This document shows positions 41,501 through 50,280 of a DNA stretch of 64,000 nucleotides, piece after piece. This DNA comes from an uncultured Pelagimonas sp. (GTDB lineage Bacteria; Pseudomonadota; Alphaproteobacteria; Rhodobacterales; Rhodobacteraceae). The translations under genes were made by a program, and so were the position numbers. Under the pieces are notes generated by a model. That model was not told the DNA's origin. It made no database searches and saw nothing but the letters and a program-made list of their open reading frames with translations. The stretch spans positions 372,001 to 436,000 of the forward strand of contig CANMIH010000002.1 of the NCBI GenBank assembly GCA_947497905.1, given 5' to 3'. How positions within the stretch are numbered: the first letter of the stretch is position 1; each line of letters begins with the position of its first letter.

Positions 41501-43100
41501 CACCGACCTTATTGCGCGTCTGCGTCACTCGACCAAAGGTGTGACCCTGATCTCACCTCCGCCGCACCACGACATCTACTCGATCGAAGATCTGGCCCAG
41601 CTGATCTACGACCTCAAGCAGATCAACCCGCGCTGTAAGGTGACCGTGAAACTTGTGGCATCTTCGGGTGTTGGCACCATCGCCGCAGGTGTGGCCAAGG
41701 CCGAAGCGGATGTGATCCTGATCTCGGGTCACAATGGGGGAACCGGTGCATCGCCTGCAACCTCGATCAAATACGCGGGTCTGCCGTGGGAAATGGGTCT
41801 GACCGAAGCGCATCAGGTTCTGGCGATGAACAACCTGCGCGAGCGGGTGACTCTGCGGACTGACGGTGGTTTGCGCACAGGCCGGGACATTGTCATGGCG
41901 GCCATGTTGGGGGCCGAAGAATTCGGTATCGGCACCGCCGCTCTGATCGCGATGGGCTGTATCATGGTGCGCCAGTGTCAGTCGAACACCTGCCCGGTGG
42001 GCGTCTGTACGCAGGACGAAGAACTGCGCGGCAAATTCACCGGCAACGCCGACAAGGTTGTGAACCTGATCACTTTCTACGCACAGGAAGTGCGGGAAAT
42101 CCTTGCGTCGATCGGCGCACGTTCGCTGGAAGAGGTGATTGGCCGTGCCGATCTGCTAAGCCAGGTATCGCGTGGATCTGAGCATCTGGATGATCTTGAC
42201 CTCAACCCGCTGCTGATCCGTGTCGATGGGTCGGACGACATCACCTATGACCGTGATCGTCCGCGCAACCCGGTTCCCGATACTCTGGACGCTGAGATTG
42301 TACGCGACGCCGCCCGCTTCCTTGAAGACGGTGAGAAGATGCAGCTCTCCTACGCGGTGATGAACACGCACCGCACCGTGGGCACCCGTACCTCGAGCCA
42401 TATCGTGCAGAAATTCGGCATGCGCAATGCGCTGCAGCCCGACCACCTGCACGTCAAACTGACCGGCTCCGCAGGTCAGGCTCTGGGCGCTTTTGCAGCA
42501 CCGGGTCTCAAGCTTGAGGTGTCGGGCGATGCCAATGACTATGTCGGCAAAGGTCTGTCGGGTGGTACAATTGTGGTGCGTCCTCCTCTGGTCAGCCCGC
42601 TGGTGGCCTCGGAAAACACCATCATTGGTAACACTGTCCTCTATGGCGCCACAGATGGCTATCTGTTTGCGGCAGGTCGTGCCGGTGAACGCTTTGCGGT
42701 ACGCAACTCGGGCGCCAAAGTGGTGATCGAAGGCTGCGGCAGCAACGGGTGTGAGTACATGACCGGTGGTGTTGCGGTGATCCTTGGATCCATCGGGGCC
42801 AACTTTGGTGCGGGTATGACCGGAGGCATGGCCTATCTCTATGACCCCGAGGGCAAGGCACCGGCTCTGATGAACATGGAAGGTCTGGTGACCTGCGCCG
42901 TGACCCAAGAGCACTGGGAAGCCCAGCTCAAGGATCTTCTGGAACGCCATGTTGCCGAAACTGGAAGTCGCAAGGCCGCCGATATTCTGCAACATTGGGA
43001 TCTGGAACGCGGAAACTTCCTACAGGTTTGCCCAACAGAGATGCTTGATAAAATCTCGCACCCGTTGGGAGTGGAGGCCGACGCCATTCCGGCGGAATAA
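38568..43100 (+). CDS. gltB: Glutamate synthase (NADPH) large subunit
   Basis: 1510 residues. The N-terminal class-II amidotransferase starts after a propeptide: Cys34 in HSSCGVGLVVSLDG becomes the nucleophile after cleavage. A central domain, the FMN/3Fe-4S synthase domain (SGEGGEDPAHF, ISGHNGGTGASPATSIKYAGLPWEMG, and the cluster cysteines in CIMVRQCQSNTCPVGVC) and a C-terminal beta-helix (GGTIVVRPP, GSNGCEYMTGG) follow. It converts glutamine plus 2-oxoglutarate to two glutamates. Its ATG follows GGAGGG. Two terminators follow. Confidence 0.97.
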   Translation: MTKYDADWVKAEEAKRAWMSQNGLYHESEEHSSCGVGLVVSLDGKKTRSVVDAGINALKAIWHRGAVDADGKTGDGAGIHVQIPVKFFYDQIERTGHTPRMDELVAVGQVFLPRTDFGAQETCRTIVETEVLRMGYYIYGWRHVPVEVGCLGEKANATRPEIEQILISNSKGVDEETFERELYVIRRRIEKAAAAAAVHDLYIASLSCRSIIYKGMMLAEQVAEFYPDLMDERFESAFAIYHQRYSTNTFPQWWLAQPFRMLAHNGEINTLKGNLNWMKSHEIRMASGSFGDYAEDIKPIVAGGASDSAALDGVFEVLVRAGRSAPMAKTMLVPESWSKQAVELPQAWRDMYSYCNSVMEPWDGPAALAMTDGRWVCGGLDRNGLRPMRYVVTGDGLLIAGSEAGMVPTDEATVREKGALGPGQMIAVDMAEGKLYRDTEIKDKLSAAQPFGEWVGKISELDGALAAVTETALYSGSELRQRQIAAGYTVEELEQILAPMAEDAKESLASMGDDTPSAVLSKKYRPLSHYFRQNFSQVTNPPIDSLREFRVMSLKTRFGNLKNVLDESSAQTEILVLDSPFVGNAQFDELQKQFNATCATIDCTFAKGQGSLNAALERVRSEAEDAVRSGAGHIVLTDQGVSGDKVAMPMILATSAVHSHLTRKGLRTFCSLNVRSAECVDPHYFAVLIGSGATTVNAYLAEDSLADRIERGLLEMSLTEAVARYRDAIDQGLLKIMAKMGISVISSYRGGLNFEAVGLSRAVCAEFFPGMISRISGIGVSGIQTKAEEIHAQAFGAATNVLPMGGFYKARKSGETHAWGAQTMHLMQSACDRASYELWKTYSKAMQANPPIHLRDLLAIKPVAKPIPLEEVESITSIRKRFVTPGMSLGALSPEAHKTLNVAMNRIGAKSDSGEGGEDPAHFVPEPNGDNPSAKIKQVASGRFGVTAEYLNQCEELEIKVAQGAKPGEGGQLPGMKVTDLIARLRHSTKGVTLISPPPHHDIYSIEDLAQLIYDLKQINPRCKVTVKLVASSGVGTIAAGVAKAEADVILISGHNGGTGASPATSIKYAGLPWEMGLTEAHQVLAMNNLRERVTLRTDGGLRTGRDIVMAAMLGAEEFGIGTAALIAMGCIMVRQCQSNTCPVGVCTQDEELRGKFTGNADKVVNLITFYAQEVREILASIGARSLEEVIGRADLLSQVSRGSEHLDDLDLNPLLIRVDGSDDITYDRDRPRNPVPDTLDAEIVRDAARFLEDGEKMQLSYAVMNTHRTVGTRTSSHIVQKFGMRNALQPDHLHVKLTGSAGQALGAFAAPGLKLEVSGDANDYVGKGLSGGTIVVRPPLVSPLVASENTIIGNTVLYGATDGYLFAAGRAGERFAVRNSGAKVVIEGCGSNGCEYMTGGVAVILGSIGANFGAGMTGGMAYLYDPEGKAPALMNMEGLVTCAVTQEHWEAQLKDLLERHVAETGSRKAADILQHWDLERGNFLQVCPTEMLDKISHPLGVEADAIPAE

Positions 43101-43117
43101 ATCAAACGAATGCTCCC

Positions 43118-43140
43118 AAGGGCGGGCTGAACCCGCCCTT
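43118..43140 (+). terminator. First terminator hairpin after gltB
   Basis: AAGGGCGGG-ctgaa-CCCGCCCTT, a 9-bp perfect stem 17 bp after the gltB stop. The T-run is short (CTTCAC), so the second hairpin at 43156-43185 probably completes termination. Confidence 0.75.
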
Positions 43141-43155
43141 CACGAACCTCACTGT

Positions 43156-43185
43156 GCCCCCGTCCTTCGTGGCGGGGGTTTTTTT
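43156..43185 (+). terminator. Second, strong terminator after gltB
   Basis: GCCCCCG-N10-CGGGGG stem followed by seven T residues (43179-43185). A canonical rho-independent terminator. Confidence 0.9.
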
Positions 43186-43337
43186 GTGCCCGAAGCTGAC
43201 CGCAATGAAAGGGGCATGACACCGGGGATGTGTGACCCCTGAAAGGTCTATCGGTCGTTTCCGAATTCAATTTACCAAAATGCCAAAGCTGCGTATGGCT
43301 GGCGCAGAAGCCTTCTAAGAGAAAGTCCGCATATCCT

Positions 43338-43811
43338 ATGGCAAAGCCGTGCTTGAAAATTGTCTTGGTCACACCAGAAATTCCATACAACACCGGTGCG
43401 ATTGGGCGGACCTGCGTTGCGCTGAATTTGGAGCTGATTTTGATCAAGCCCTACGGGTTTTCCATTGATGAGAAAGCCGTGCGGCGGGCGGGCACAGATT
43501 ATTGGCAATACGTCAATCTGACCGAATATGACAGCTGGCAAGAGTTTCTGGATGAACAGAAACCCACGCGCGACAATCTCTTTTTCTTTGAAGAGCACGG
43601 CTCTCAAACGATCTATGACCCAGACTATCCTGAGGATGGTTTTTTAGTGTTTGGCTGTGAATCAAAAGGCCTGCCCAAGGATCTCTTGGATGGGAACGAA
43701 GATCGGATCTTTAGCTTGCCAATGCTCGATTCCCGGGTCCGGTCGCTCAATCTGGCAAATGTTGCCACAGCGGTGATCTATCAGGCGATGCGCGGGCAAC
43801 TCGGCGGCTGA
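43338..43811 (+). CDS. trmL: TrmL, tRNA (C/U34)-2'-O-methyltransferase
   Basis: 157 residues, a SPOUT methyltransferase. It has IVLVTPEIPYNTGAIGRTC (motif 1), LVFGCESKGLPKDLL (motif 2) and LPMLDSRVRSLNLANVATAVIYQAMRG (motif 3). It methylates the ribose of the wobble base in tRNA-Leu isoacceptors. Start chosen by family N-terminus; upstream codons show no SPOUT character. Single gene between gltB and mtgA. Confidence 0.94.
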   Translation: MAKPCLKIVLVTPEIPYNTGAIGRTCVALNLELILIKPYGFSIDEKAVRRAGTDYWQYVNLTEYDSWQEFLDEQKPTRDNLFFFEEHGSQTIYDPDYPEDGFLVFGCESKGLPKDLLDGNEDRIFSLPMLDSRVRSLNLANVATAVIYQAMRGQLGG

Positions 43812-43932
43812 ATTCCAACGAAGTGAGGAGGGGAATGATGTTCTGCGCAGGCATCGCACTTCCCTAGTGTCCCACAAGAGGATCTTTTTTGCCTGCTTGG
43901 CGAAGGGGGCTTGGCTGCGATAGAACAGAGAC

Positions 43933-44691
43933 ATGGCAGGCAAGACCAAGAGCAAATCCAAAAAGAAACCCGCTAAGGCGGAAAAACGGGGCTGGCTGGG
44001 CTGGCGAACGTGGACACCGGTGCACTGGATGCGGCGGATGCTGCGCCGTGCCTTATGGGGAGGATTGGCCGTGATAGTTTTGGCCGTTGTGATGTTTTCT
44101 GTGCTCAATCCACCGACCACGCACACCATGTGGTCTGAAGGGATCCGGATCGGCGAACCCGTGGACCAGCTCTGGGTCGATGCCGAAGATATTGCCCCGG
44201 TGATGCTGCGGTCTGTTGTGGCTGCGGAAGACGCAAACTTCTGTGAACACTGGGGGTTTGATATGACGGCCATTCGCGCGGCCATTGCTCAGGGGGCTAA
44301 AAGGGGCGGCAGCACGATTTCGCAGCAAGTGGCGAAAAACGTTTATCTTTGGCAAGGGCGCAGTTGGGTGCGAAAGGCGCTTGAGGGGGTGTTGACGCCC
44401 GGTGTCGAACTGTTCTGGTCAAAGCGCCGTATCCTTGAGGTCTATCTCAACGTGGCGGAATTCGATGAGGGTGTTTTTGGTGTCGAGGCAGCGGCGCGCC
44501 ATTACTTTGGCGCAGGCCCAGATGAGCTTTCGCCACGCCAGGCTGCGTTGTTGGCCGCAGTTCTCCCTAGCCCGAAAAAGCGCAATGCGGCGCGACCCAC
44601 GGCGTTTTTGAACAAACGCGCCCGATCCATTCAAGATGGGGCAGAAACCATCCGCCGCGACGGGCGCGCCGCTTGTTTTGAAGACACTTAG
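43933..44691 (+). CDS. mtgA: Monofunctional peptidoglycan glycosyltransferase
   Basis: 252 residues. A Lys-rich N-terminus (MAGKTKSKSKKKPAKAEK), one transmembrane helix (about residues 42-63), then a GT51 domain with RSVVAAEDANFCEHWGFD (catalytic Glu), GGSTISQQVAKNVYLW and RRILEVYLNVAEFDEGVFGVEAAARHYFG. It polymerises lipid II without a transpeptidase domain. It is transcribed towards the M15 peptidase gene, also a cell-wall enzyme, 43 bp downstream. Confidence 0.95.
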   Translation: MAGKTKSKSKKKPAKAEKRGWLGWRTWTPVHWMRRMLRRALWGGLAVIVLAVVMFSVLNPPTTHTMWSEGIRIGEPVDQLWVDAEDIAPVMLRSVVAAEDANFCEHWGFDMTAIRAAIAQGAKRGGSTISQQVAKNVYLWQGRSWVRKALEGVLTPGVELFWSKRRILEVYLNVAEFDEGVFGVEAAARHYFGAGPDELSPRQAALLAAVLPSPKKRNAARPTAFLNKRARSIQDGAETIRRDGRAACFEDT

Positions 44692-44734
44692 ACGATCATC
44701 GTTCCGTTCGAGTATCCCCTGTTTTGGAGGTCAC

Positions 44735-45547
44735 ATGCGAGTACTCAGTTTGGCACTAGGCCTGGCCACGAGCCTTTGGTTGCCCCTAAATTCAGCCGTG
44801 GCAGAGGGCGCATCCCTTGATTTGACCACCCGTCTGGCGCTGTTCCAATCGGCCTTTCCTGAGGCCATCCTTGGCCATGCCGCCAATGTGCTTGTGATGC
44901 GCGACGGCACCGAAATCACCATCGACGATGGCCAAGTCAAAAGCCACGCCGAGGCGCTAAAGGGTGCTGATATCGAAGACATGTTGTCTCAGATTTATCC
45001 TCTAGGCCGGTGCTATACCGGTGCGCCCCCAGCAAAGAACTTTGATCCGGGCCGCATCCGCAACGACGCCTTTTTCAAAAGCCTGTATGGCGCGGATGCC
45101 CGGGCAGTGTCTGCCGATATGGAGCCGGTGGGCTGGTTCAACACCTCTGTGGCCTTTTCCCGTCGCCATGGAGCGGCGGCGGCACTTGCTCGGGTTGCCC
45201 GAGATCTTTCTTCGCCAACCCAAGATGAGGCCAAGTTCCTCAACACCCTCGGCGGTACCTTCAATTGGCGGGTGATCTCAGGCACCAAGCGACTATCAGC
45301 ACATAGTTTTGGCGTCGCGATCGACGTCAATCCCAAACACAGCACCTATTGGCGCTGGAGCGGCGGTACGCCCGGCAACGTCCCCAGCTATCAAAACAAG
45401 GTGCCGCATTCGATTGTCGAAGCCTTTGAACGGCACGGATTTATCTGGGGCGGGAAATGGTATCATTATGACACCATGCATTTCGAATACCGCCCCGATT
45501 TGATTGCCATTGGCCGTCAGGCTGAGGCACTGGGGTGTGTGGATTAA
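44735..45547 (+). CDS. Exported M15-type D-Ala-D-Ala carboxypeptidase-like protein
   Basis: 270 residues. The ATG at 44735 has TTGGAGG 4-6 nt before it and opens a signal peptide (VLSLALGLATSLWLPLNSAVA). The C-terminal half carries the M15 zinc-peptidase motifs SAHSFGVAIDVNP (His and Asp ligands) and WGGKWYHYDTMHFEYRP (catalytic and ligand residues). Peptidoglycan is the expected substrate. The stop overlaps that of the convergent serine protease by 4 bp. Confidence 0.88.
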   Translation: MRVLSLALGLATSLWLPLNSAVAEGASLDLTTRLALFQSAFPEAILGHAANVLVMRDGTEITIDDGQVKSHAEALKGADIEDMLSQIYPLGRCYTGAPPAKNFDPGRIRNDAFFKSLYGADARAVSADMEPVGWFNTSVAFSRRHGAAAALARVARDLSSPTQDEAKFLNTLGGTFNWRVISGTKRLSAHSFGVAIDVNPKHSTYWRWSGGTPGNVPSYQNKVPHSIVEAFERHGFIWGGKWYHYDTMHFEYRPDLIAIGRQAEALGCVD

Positions 45548-46848
45548 CAGCCGTATTGACGCTCGAGACGTTTGATGCGGTTGACCTCGGCCATGCCCGC
45601 GCTTGACGGCGTGCCGCCCGTGCATCCGGCATTGTTGAAGTAAGACTGGGCTTTGCTGGTTTTGAAACAGTAGCCCGCCTGATCAAAAATCAGATTTCGC
45701 TGATACCAGAGATCATGACATGAGGGGCGGGCCGTTTGCGTTACCTGTGGCGCAGGTGTCGGGGCCGCTGAAGTGGTGGCTTTGAGCTCTTCGATCTGGC
45801 GGCGTAGCGCTTCCAGTTCCGCTGCCGCCTGCATCTCTTTCACTTGTTGCCGTAGCGCCGCCAATTCCGCCTCATCCGCCGAGGTTTCCGGTTGCGCCGG
45901 TGCTGGTGCCGGTGCGGTCTGCATCGCCTGAATCTGTTCACGCAAGGCCGTCAGTTCATCCGCCACAGCCTTGGGAACCGCGTGTTGTCCGGCTTGTTGC
46001 ACGGGCTGTGGAGCCATCTGCCCGGCAGAGGCAGTCAAAATGGCGCTGGCGGCCAGAATGTCACGCATCGGCACAGCATAATTGACGTTGCTGGCCCGCG
46101 ACCCAGCGTGGTGCAGAGCCACAACCTGTTGCAAACCGGCGTCAATGACCGGAGAGCCTGAATTGCCCGGCATGGTATCACAGGTGTGACGCAACCGATT
46201 GCCCGCCACAGCCGGCGCATCTGCCTGACATTGCTCGCGGCTGATCCGCTGAGCCTCGCCCAAAGGATGGCCGATCACCCAGAGTGGCGACCGATCTTCG
46301 ATCTGCACATTGGCCAGAGGCAAGGCGCCAAATTCGGCATTGGCATCGCCAATCACTTGCAGAACCGAGTAATCCAGATCTTTGTTGGTTTCGAGCGGTA
46401 CAGGATTGACGAAGAATTGTTTGCTCCCCGCTTCAACGCCATCCACGGTGTAGCCTAGTGTCAGCTGGGCCCCCAGAATAGAAGTGGCGCCTTGCTCTTT
46501 CAAACCCGGATGCTCAAGCACGCCAGGAATGCAGTGGTTGTTGGTCAGGACGCGGTTGTCGCTGATCAGAAAGGCGGTGCAGGGCACGCTGCGGATGTTG
46601 GTCAGAACATCCAGCCGCCCAACCGCGCGACCCGTGCGCACAAAGATCGAGTTTGGGCCATAGTTGGAGATAAATTCGTTTTTGTAATCGCCGATCTGAA
46701 CTTCGAGTTGAATATCTCCGCCTAGGGATTGTTTGGCTGTCGGCAACACGGTCTTGCCAAAGGCCGTTGGGTCAAATGTCAAAAGTTCCTGAGCCTGTAC
46801 CGCTGTTGTCGCGACCAAGGCCAAAATTGCGAAGCCAAATCGAGTCAT
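45544..46848 (-). CDS. Exported trypsin-like serine protease with C-terminal YARHG/DUF4453-like domain
   Basis: 434 residues. Signal peptide at 1-19 (AILALVATTAVQAQ). The chymotrypsin-fold protease has the triad H105 (LTNNHC), D159 (KDLDYSV) and S230 (CDTMPGNSGSPV), with a Cys pair before His and Ser. Next comes a Pro/Ala-rich segment with heptad-like repeats (LTALREQIQAMQ, ELAALRQQVKEMQ, ELEALRRQIEELK; probable coiled coil), then a Cys-rich domain CHDLWYQRNLIFDQAGYCFKT ending in QYGC. The start lies 3 nt after a hairpin that contains its ribosome binding site (46851-46881). Confidence 0.85.
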   Translation of the reverse strand: MTRFGFAILALVATTAVQAQELLTFDPTAFGKTVLPTAKQSLGGDIQLEVQIGDYKNEFISNYGPNSIFVRTGRAVGRLDVLTNIRSVPCTAFLISDNRVLTNNHCIPGVLEHPGLKEQGATSILGAQLTLGYTVDGVEAGSKQFFVNPVPLETNKDLDYSVLQVIGDANAEFGALPLANVQIEDRSPLWVIGHPLGEAQRISREQCQADAPAVAGNRLRHTCDTMPGNSGSPVIDAGLQQVVALHHAGSRASNVNYAVPMRDILAASAILTASAGQMAPQPVQQAGQHAVPKAVADELTALREQIQAMQTAPAPAPAQPETSADEAELAALRQQVKEMQAAAELEALRRQIEELKATTSAAPTPAPQVTQTARPSCHDLWYQRNLIFDQAGYCFKTSKAQSYFNNAGCTGGTPSSAGMAEVNRIKRLERQYGC

Positions 46849-46850
46849 AA

Positions 46851-46881
46851 ACCCTCCAAACCAATACACTGGTTGGAGGGT
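46851..46881 (-). promoter_or_regulatory. Hairpin sequestering the protease Shine-Dalgarno
   Basis: On the minus-strand RNA, ACCCUCCAACCA pairs with UGGUUUGGAGGGU (12 pairs, one bulged base, 6-nt loop) and the ATG follows 2 nt later. The GGAGGG ribosome binding site is wholly inside the 3' arm, so translation should depend on melting of this stem. No T-run follows on either strand, so it is not a terminator. Confidence 0.6.
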
Positions 46882-46953
46882 ATCATGCATTCTCACACAA
46901 CGGGAGAGTTTCCCGGATCTGAGCGCTTGCCAGGCCAGCCAGGTGGCCAGCTC

Positions 46954-48702
46954 TCAGGCCACTTGTGCGCGGTCTTCATCGCCATCCCAGACAGTGCCCG
47001 ACACAGGATCTGTGGTCTCAAACCGGCTGATAAGACTGTTCAAAGAGGTGGCGTTTTCGCGCATGGTATGCGCGGACGAGGTTGCCTCACCCACCATCGC
47101 GGCATTTTGCTGGGTCACACGGTCCAGATTAGAGATGCCAACATTGATCTCTTTCAGACCCGTGGCCTGTTCGCCTGCACTGGCGGCAATGGTCGAAACC
47201 ATGCCAGAAACACCGGCCACCTTGTCCAGCACCTCATCCAAGGCACCACCCGCCTCTTCGACCAGACGCACACCGGTGTTGATCTGCTCACCCGCGCCGG
47301 AAATCAGCGCTTTGATCCGTTGCGCCGCGTCGGCGCTGCGCTGCGCAAGTCCCCGCACCTCGGTGGCCACCACGGCAAACCCTTTGCCCGATTTCCCGGC
47401 CCGAGCCGCCTCTACACCGGCGTTCAGCGCCAGAAGATTGGTCTGGAACGCGATGTCATCAATCACATTGGTGATGTCGCTGATCTCTTCCGAGGATTTC
47501 TCAATAGCGCCCATGGCATCAATGGCCGACTTCATCACCGCCCCATTGCGTTCGGCAATTTCACGGGTTTCGGCGACATAATCTTCGGCCTGTTTGGCCC
47601 CTTCGCTGGCCGAGTTGACGCTGTTGAGCAGTTCCTCAAGCGCCGCAGCCGATTCTTCCAATGTGGCGGCCTGGGTTTCGGTGCGGCTCGACAATTCGTC
47701 TGACGAGGCCGCAATGGAATTGGCGCTGTCCAAAAGGTTGTGCGTATTACCCGCGACCTCGTTGATCAGGTCACGCAACTGGCGCACCGCCCGGTTGTAG
47801 TTGTCGCGCAGCGCGGCATAGTCCTCTTTGAACTCAACGTCGATTTCCTGATTAAGCACACCTTCCGCCAGAACGTTCAGGCTTGCCCCCAGTTGGGTCA
47901 CCACATCGGCCTGATATTCGGCCTCTTTGGCGCGTGCCTCTTCTGCGATTTCGGCGGCGCGCAGGCTTTCGGTCATGGCAGCAAGATGCACACCAATCGC
48001 GCCAAACTCATCCCGACGGCCGAGCAAGAGATTGTCATCAGTAAAATTGCCAGCTGAGATCTGCTCTACCGATCCGGTGATCATCCGCAAAGGCCGGCCG
48101 ATCACGCGTTGGAATAAGAACACCGCCCCCACCATCATGGTCGCAAACACCACAGCGGCGGATATCAGAATTTTGATCTTCTGCACCTGCGCAGCGGCCA
48201 AAGCTGAATCCGCGTTCCAGGCCATCGCCATTGCCCCAACCACGGGCCCCTCGGCCTTGGCAAAGACTGGCGCGGCAACCCACAGCCCGCCTTCTGCCAC
48301 CACATGCGCACCCGAGGCCATGGCCGCATTGGCCAACTCAACCAGTGCGGGGTGAAGCTCGGATCCCGCCTCTGATTGTCCAATCTGCGCGCCCTCTGCG
48401 TCGACAACCACAAGCGCGCTGCCGTATTCGCCTGCCGCCTCCATTGTGCCAGTGACCGTTTTGACCACCATGCGCTCGGCGTTGAACCGAAGGGGTTTGA
48501 CCAAAGCCGCAGCGGTCTGACCTGCTTCCCGCGACGCCCGGTCCACGACACCTTGGGTGGCCAGACCACCAATCAAGGACATGGACTGCACCGTCAAAAC
48601 GGTGGCCACCACAATTGTGATGATGGCCGCAATCCCGGCGCAGCGAACAAAGACGGATCGATGGCCAATGCGATTGCGTTTGGAGCGGGTTTTACGCGCC
48701 AT
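46954..48702 (-). CDS. Methyl-accepting chemotaxis protein
   Basis: 582 residues. Basic N-terminus, TM1 at about 20-45, a periplasmic sensor of about 125 residues (single Cache-like, EYGSALVVVDAEGAQIG), TM2 at about 178-198, HAMP at about 200-250, then the signalling domain with the conserved hairpin tip DIAFQTNLLALNAGVEAARAG. No C-terminal CheR-binding pentapeptide; the protein ends in a short acidic tail DGDEDRAQVA. The ligand is unknown. No other chemotaxis genes nearby. Confidence 0.93.
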   Translation of the reverse strand: MARKTRSKRNRIGHRSVFVRCAGIAAIITIVVATVLTVQSMSLIGGLATQGVVDRASREAGQTAAALVKPLRFNAERMVVKTVTGTMEAAGEYGSALVVVDAEGAQIGQSEAGSELHPALVELANAAMASGAHVVAEGGLWVAAPVFAKAEGPVVGAMAMAWNADSALAAAQVQKIKILISAAVVFATMMVGAVFLFQRVIGRPLRMITGSVEQISAGNFTDDNLLLGRRDEFGAIGVHLAAMTESLRAAEIAEEARAKEAEYQADVVTQLGASLNVLAEGVLNQEIDVEFKEDYAALRDNYNRAVRQLRDLINEVAGNTHNLLDSANSIAASSDELSSRTETQAATLEESAAALEELLNSVNSASEGAKQAEDYVAETREIAERNGAVMKSAIDAMGAIEKSSEEISDITNVIDDIAFQTNLLALNAGVEAARAGKSGKGFAVVATEVRGLAQRSADAAQRIKALISGAGEQINTGVRLVEEAGGALDEVLDKVAGVSGMVSTIAASAGEQATGLKEINVGISNLDRVTQQNAAMVGEATSSAHTMRENATSLNSLISRFETTDPVSGTVWDGDEDRAQVA

Positions 48703-49276
48703 GGCGGGCTTCCTTATATGTCAGACGCCCGCTATGGGGCGCCACGTCGGATCAACAAACAACGCCATACCGGCGTCTCAAGACATCAGCCGCGCCTTCA
48801 CCAACCTGCGACCTGGAGGTCTCACAGTCGGTCAGGTGTCGCTGCACATTTCTGTTGGATTGTAGGGTCGCGGCTAGGGGTTTCGCATTTCTTACGGAAA
48901 CGCCGTTAAATTTCGCAAAAATTCGCGATATACTCGCATGACCTCGCGACCAAAGCTGAACTTGGTCACAAGCTGTTGAAATTTCAAAGAACTGTGCTTG
49001 ATGCCAAGTTGCGTCCCCCGTCACGCACCGCGCAACGTCATACGGGAAAACTTGCGGAAGATTTGAAACACTCGAACGCGTGCCTCAAGCATTTCAACAC
49101 TTTGGTTTAGATGTTATATCCAAAAGGATAGGGGCGATGCGATCTAAAACGAAACGGCGCATCGATGATCCTAGCGAATCGCGCAAGAGATAGAGGCGAT
49201 TTTCAAAGGTATATTGAAGGTGTACCTTGCCTGATTTTCTCTTGATGCGCGCTAACAAGAGGCGTAGAGCGCCGCG
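48703..49276. other. Intergenic region, no gene seen
   Basis: 574 bp between the divergent chemoreceptor and nucleoside hydrolase genes. It is locally AT-rich around 48895-48935 with TTTCGC repeats, and again at 49105-49215, where promoters for both directions would fit. Short frames in it lack protein character. Nothing else recognised. Confidence 0.5.
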
Positions 49277-50185
49277 ATGAAACTTATTATTGATACCGAT
49301 CCCGGCGTGGATGATGCGATTGCCATCGCGCTGGCCCATGCCCTGCCACAGATCGACTTGGTTGGGTTAACGACTGTCTTCGGCAACACCTTTGTGGCGC
49401 AGTCGAGCCGCAATGCCCGCTATCTGGCCGATATGCTGGGGGCTGATGTGCCCGTCGCGCAGGGCGCGGCCCTTCCCTGGGGGGCTGAGAGCTATGTGCC
49501 TTCGGCCAATGTACACGGACCCGAAGGCTTTGGCGAAATTGATGTGGTGCCGGAGATCGGCCGCAATATCGATGAAACTGCAGCTGAGTTTCTTGTGCGC
49601 ATGGCGCGTGAGCATAAAGGCGAGCTTGTGGTTTGTGCGATTGGCCCGCTGACCAATATCGCGGATGCGCTCAAGCTTGATCCCGAATTTGCCCAGAACC
49701 TGGGCCAGCTGGTGATCATGGGCGGTGCCTTTGAAGCGCCAGGAAACATCACCCCGCATGCCGAAGCCAATATCTATCACGATGCCGCGGCTGCAGATTT
49801 TGTCTTTGCCTCTGGTCTTTCGCTGATCATGGTTGGGCTGAACGCCACGCTGCAGACGCTTTTGACGCCGGAAGAGTTCGCGGAACTTGGGCAGGCTTCG
49901 CAGAAAGTTGGCGGGTTCCTTGAGAAGATCTCGCATTTCTATCTCAGCTTCTACCGCTCTGTCGGCATAACAGAGGGTTGCCCGATGCATGACGCGCTGG
50001 CGGTCTTAGCTTGTGTGTTTCCGGAAAAATTCACGCTCGTCGAGGCCGGCCTGCGCGTCCCAGTGGATGGGGATGATCTGGGGGCGACCTTGAAAGATGA
50101 TAGCCGTCCAAAGGTGCAGATTGCGATGGGTGTTGAGGCCGCATGGGCCACTGGCCTGATGAAGCAGTCTATCTCAGCCCTTTAA
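49277..50185 (+). CDS. Ribonucleoside hydrolase
   Basis: 302 residues of the IU-NH family. The calcium/ribose motif DTDPGVDD is at residues 6-13. GPLTNIADAL, MGGAFEAPGNITPHAEANIYHDAAAADFV and the C-terminal HDALAV (D-binding) are all present. It hydrolyses nucleosides to ribose and base. Specificity cannot be read from sequence. A terminator (50211-50232) follows. Confidence 0.94.
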   Translation: MKLIIDTDPGVDDAIAIALAHALPQIDLVGLTTVFGNTFVAQSSRNARYLADMLGADVPVAQGAALPWGAESYVPSANVHGPEGFGEIDVVPEIGRNIDETAAEFLVRMAREHKGELVVCAIGPLTNIADALKLDPEFAQNLGQLVIMGGAFEAPGNITPHAEANIYHDAAAADFVFASGLSLIMVGLNATLQTLLTPEEFAELGQASQKVGGFLEKISHFYLSFYRSVGITEGCPMHDALAVLACVFPEKFTLVEAGLRVPVDGDDLGATLKDDSRPKVQIAMGVEAAWATGLMKQSISAL

Positions 50186-50210
50186 CGCGCGACAGTTTGC
50201 GTATTGCAAC

Positions 50211-50238
50211 GGGCGGGTGTTGAACCCCGCCCATTTTC
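50211..50238 (+). terminator. Terminator after the nucleoside hydrolase
   Basis: GGGCGGG/CCCGCCC, 7-bp stem with an 8-nt loop, followed by ATTTTCG, 26 bp after the stop. Confidence 0.75.
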
Positions 50239-50280
50239 GCGGCAAACAGGTCGTGTTTCACCTTAGGATCATTGTCCCGC

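Noticed and set aside
48752-49339. Minus-strand frames in the chemoreceptor/nucleoside-hydrolase gap
   Set aside because: No ribosome binding site, odd composition, and one overlaps the nucleoside hydrolase start.
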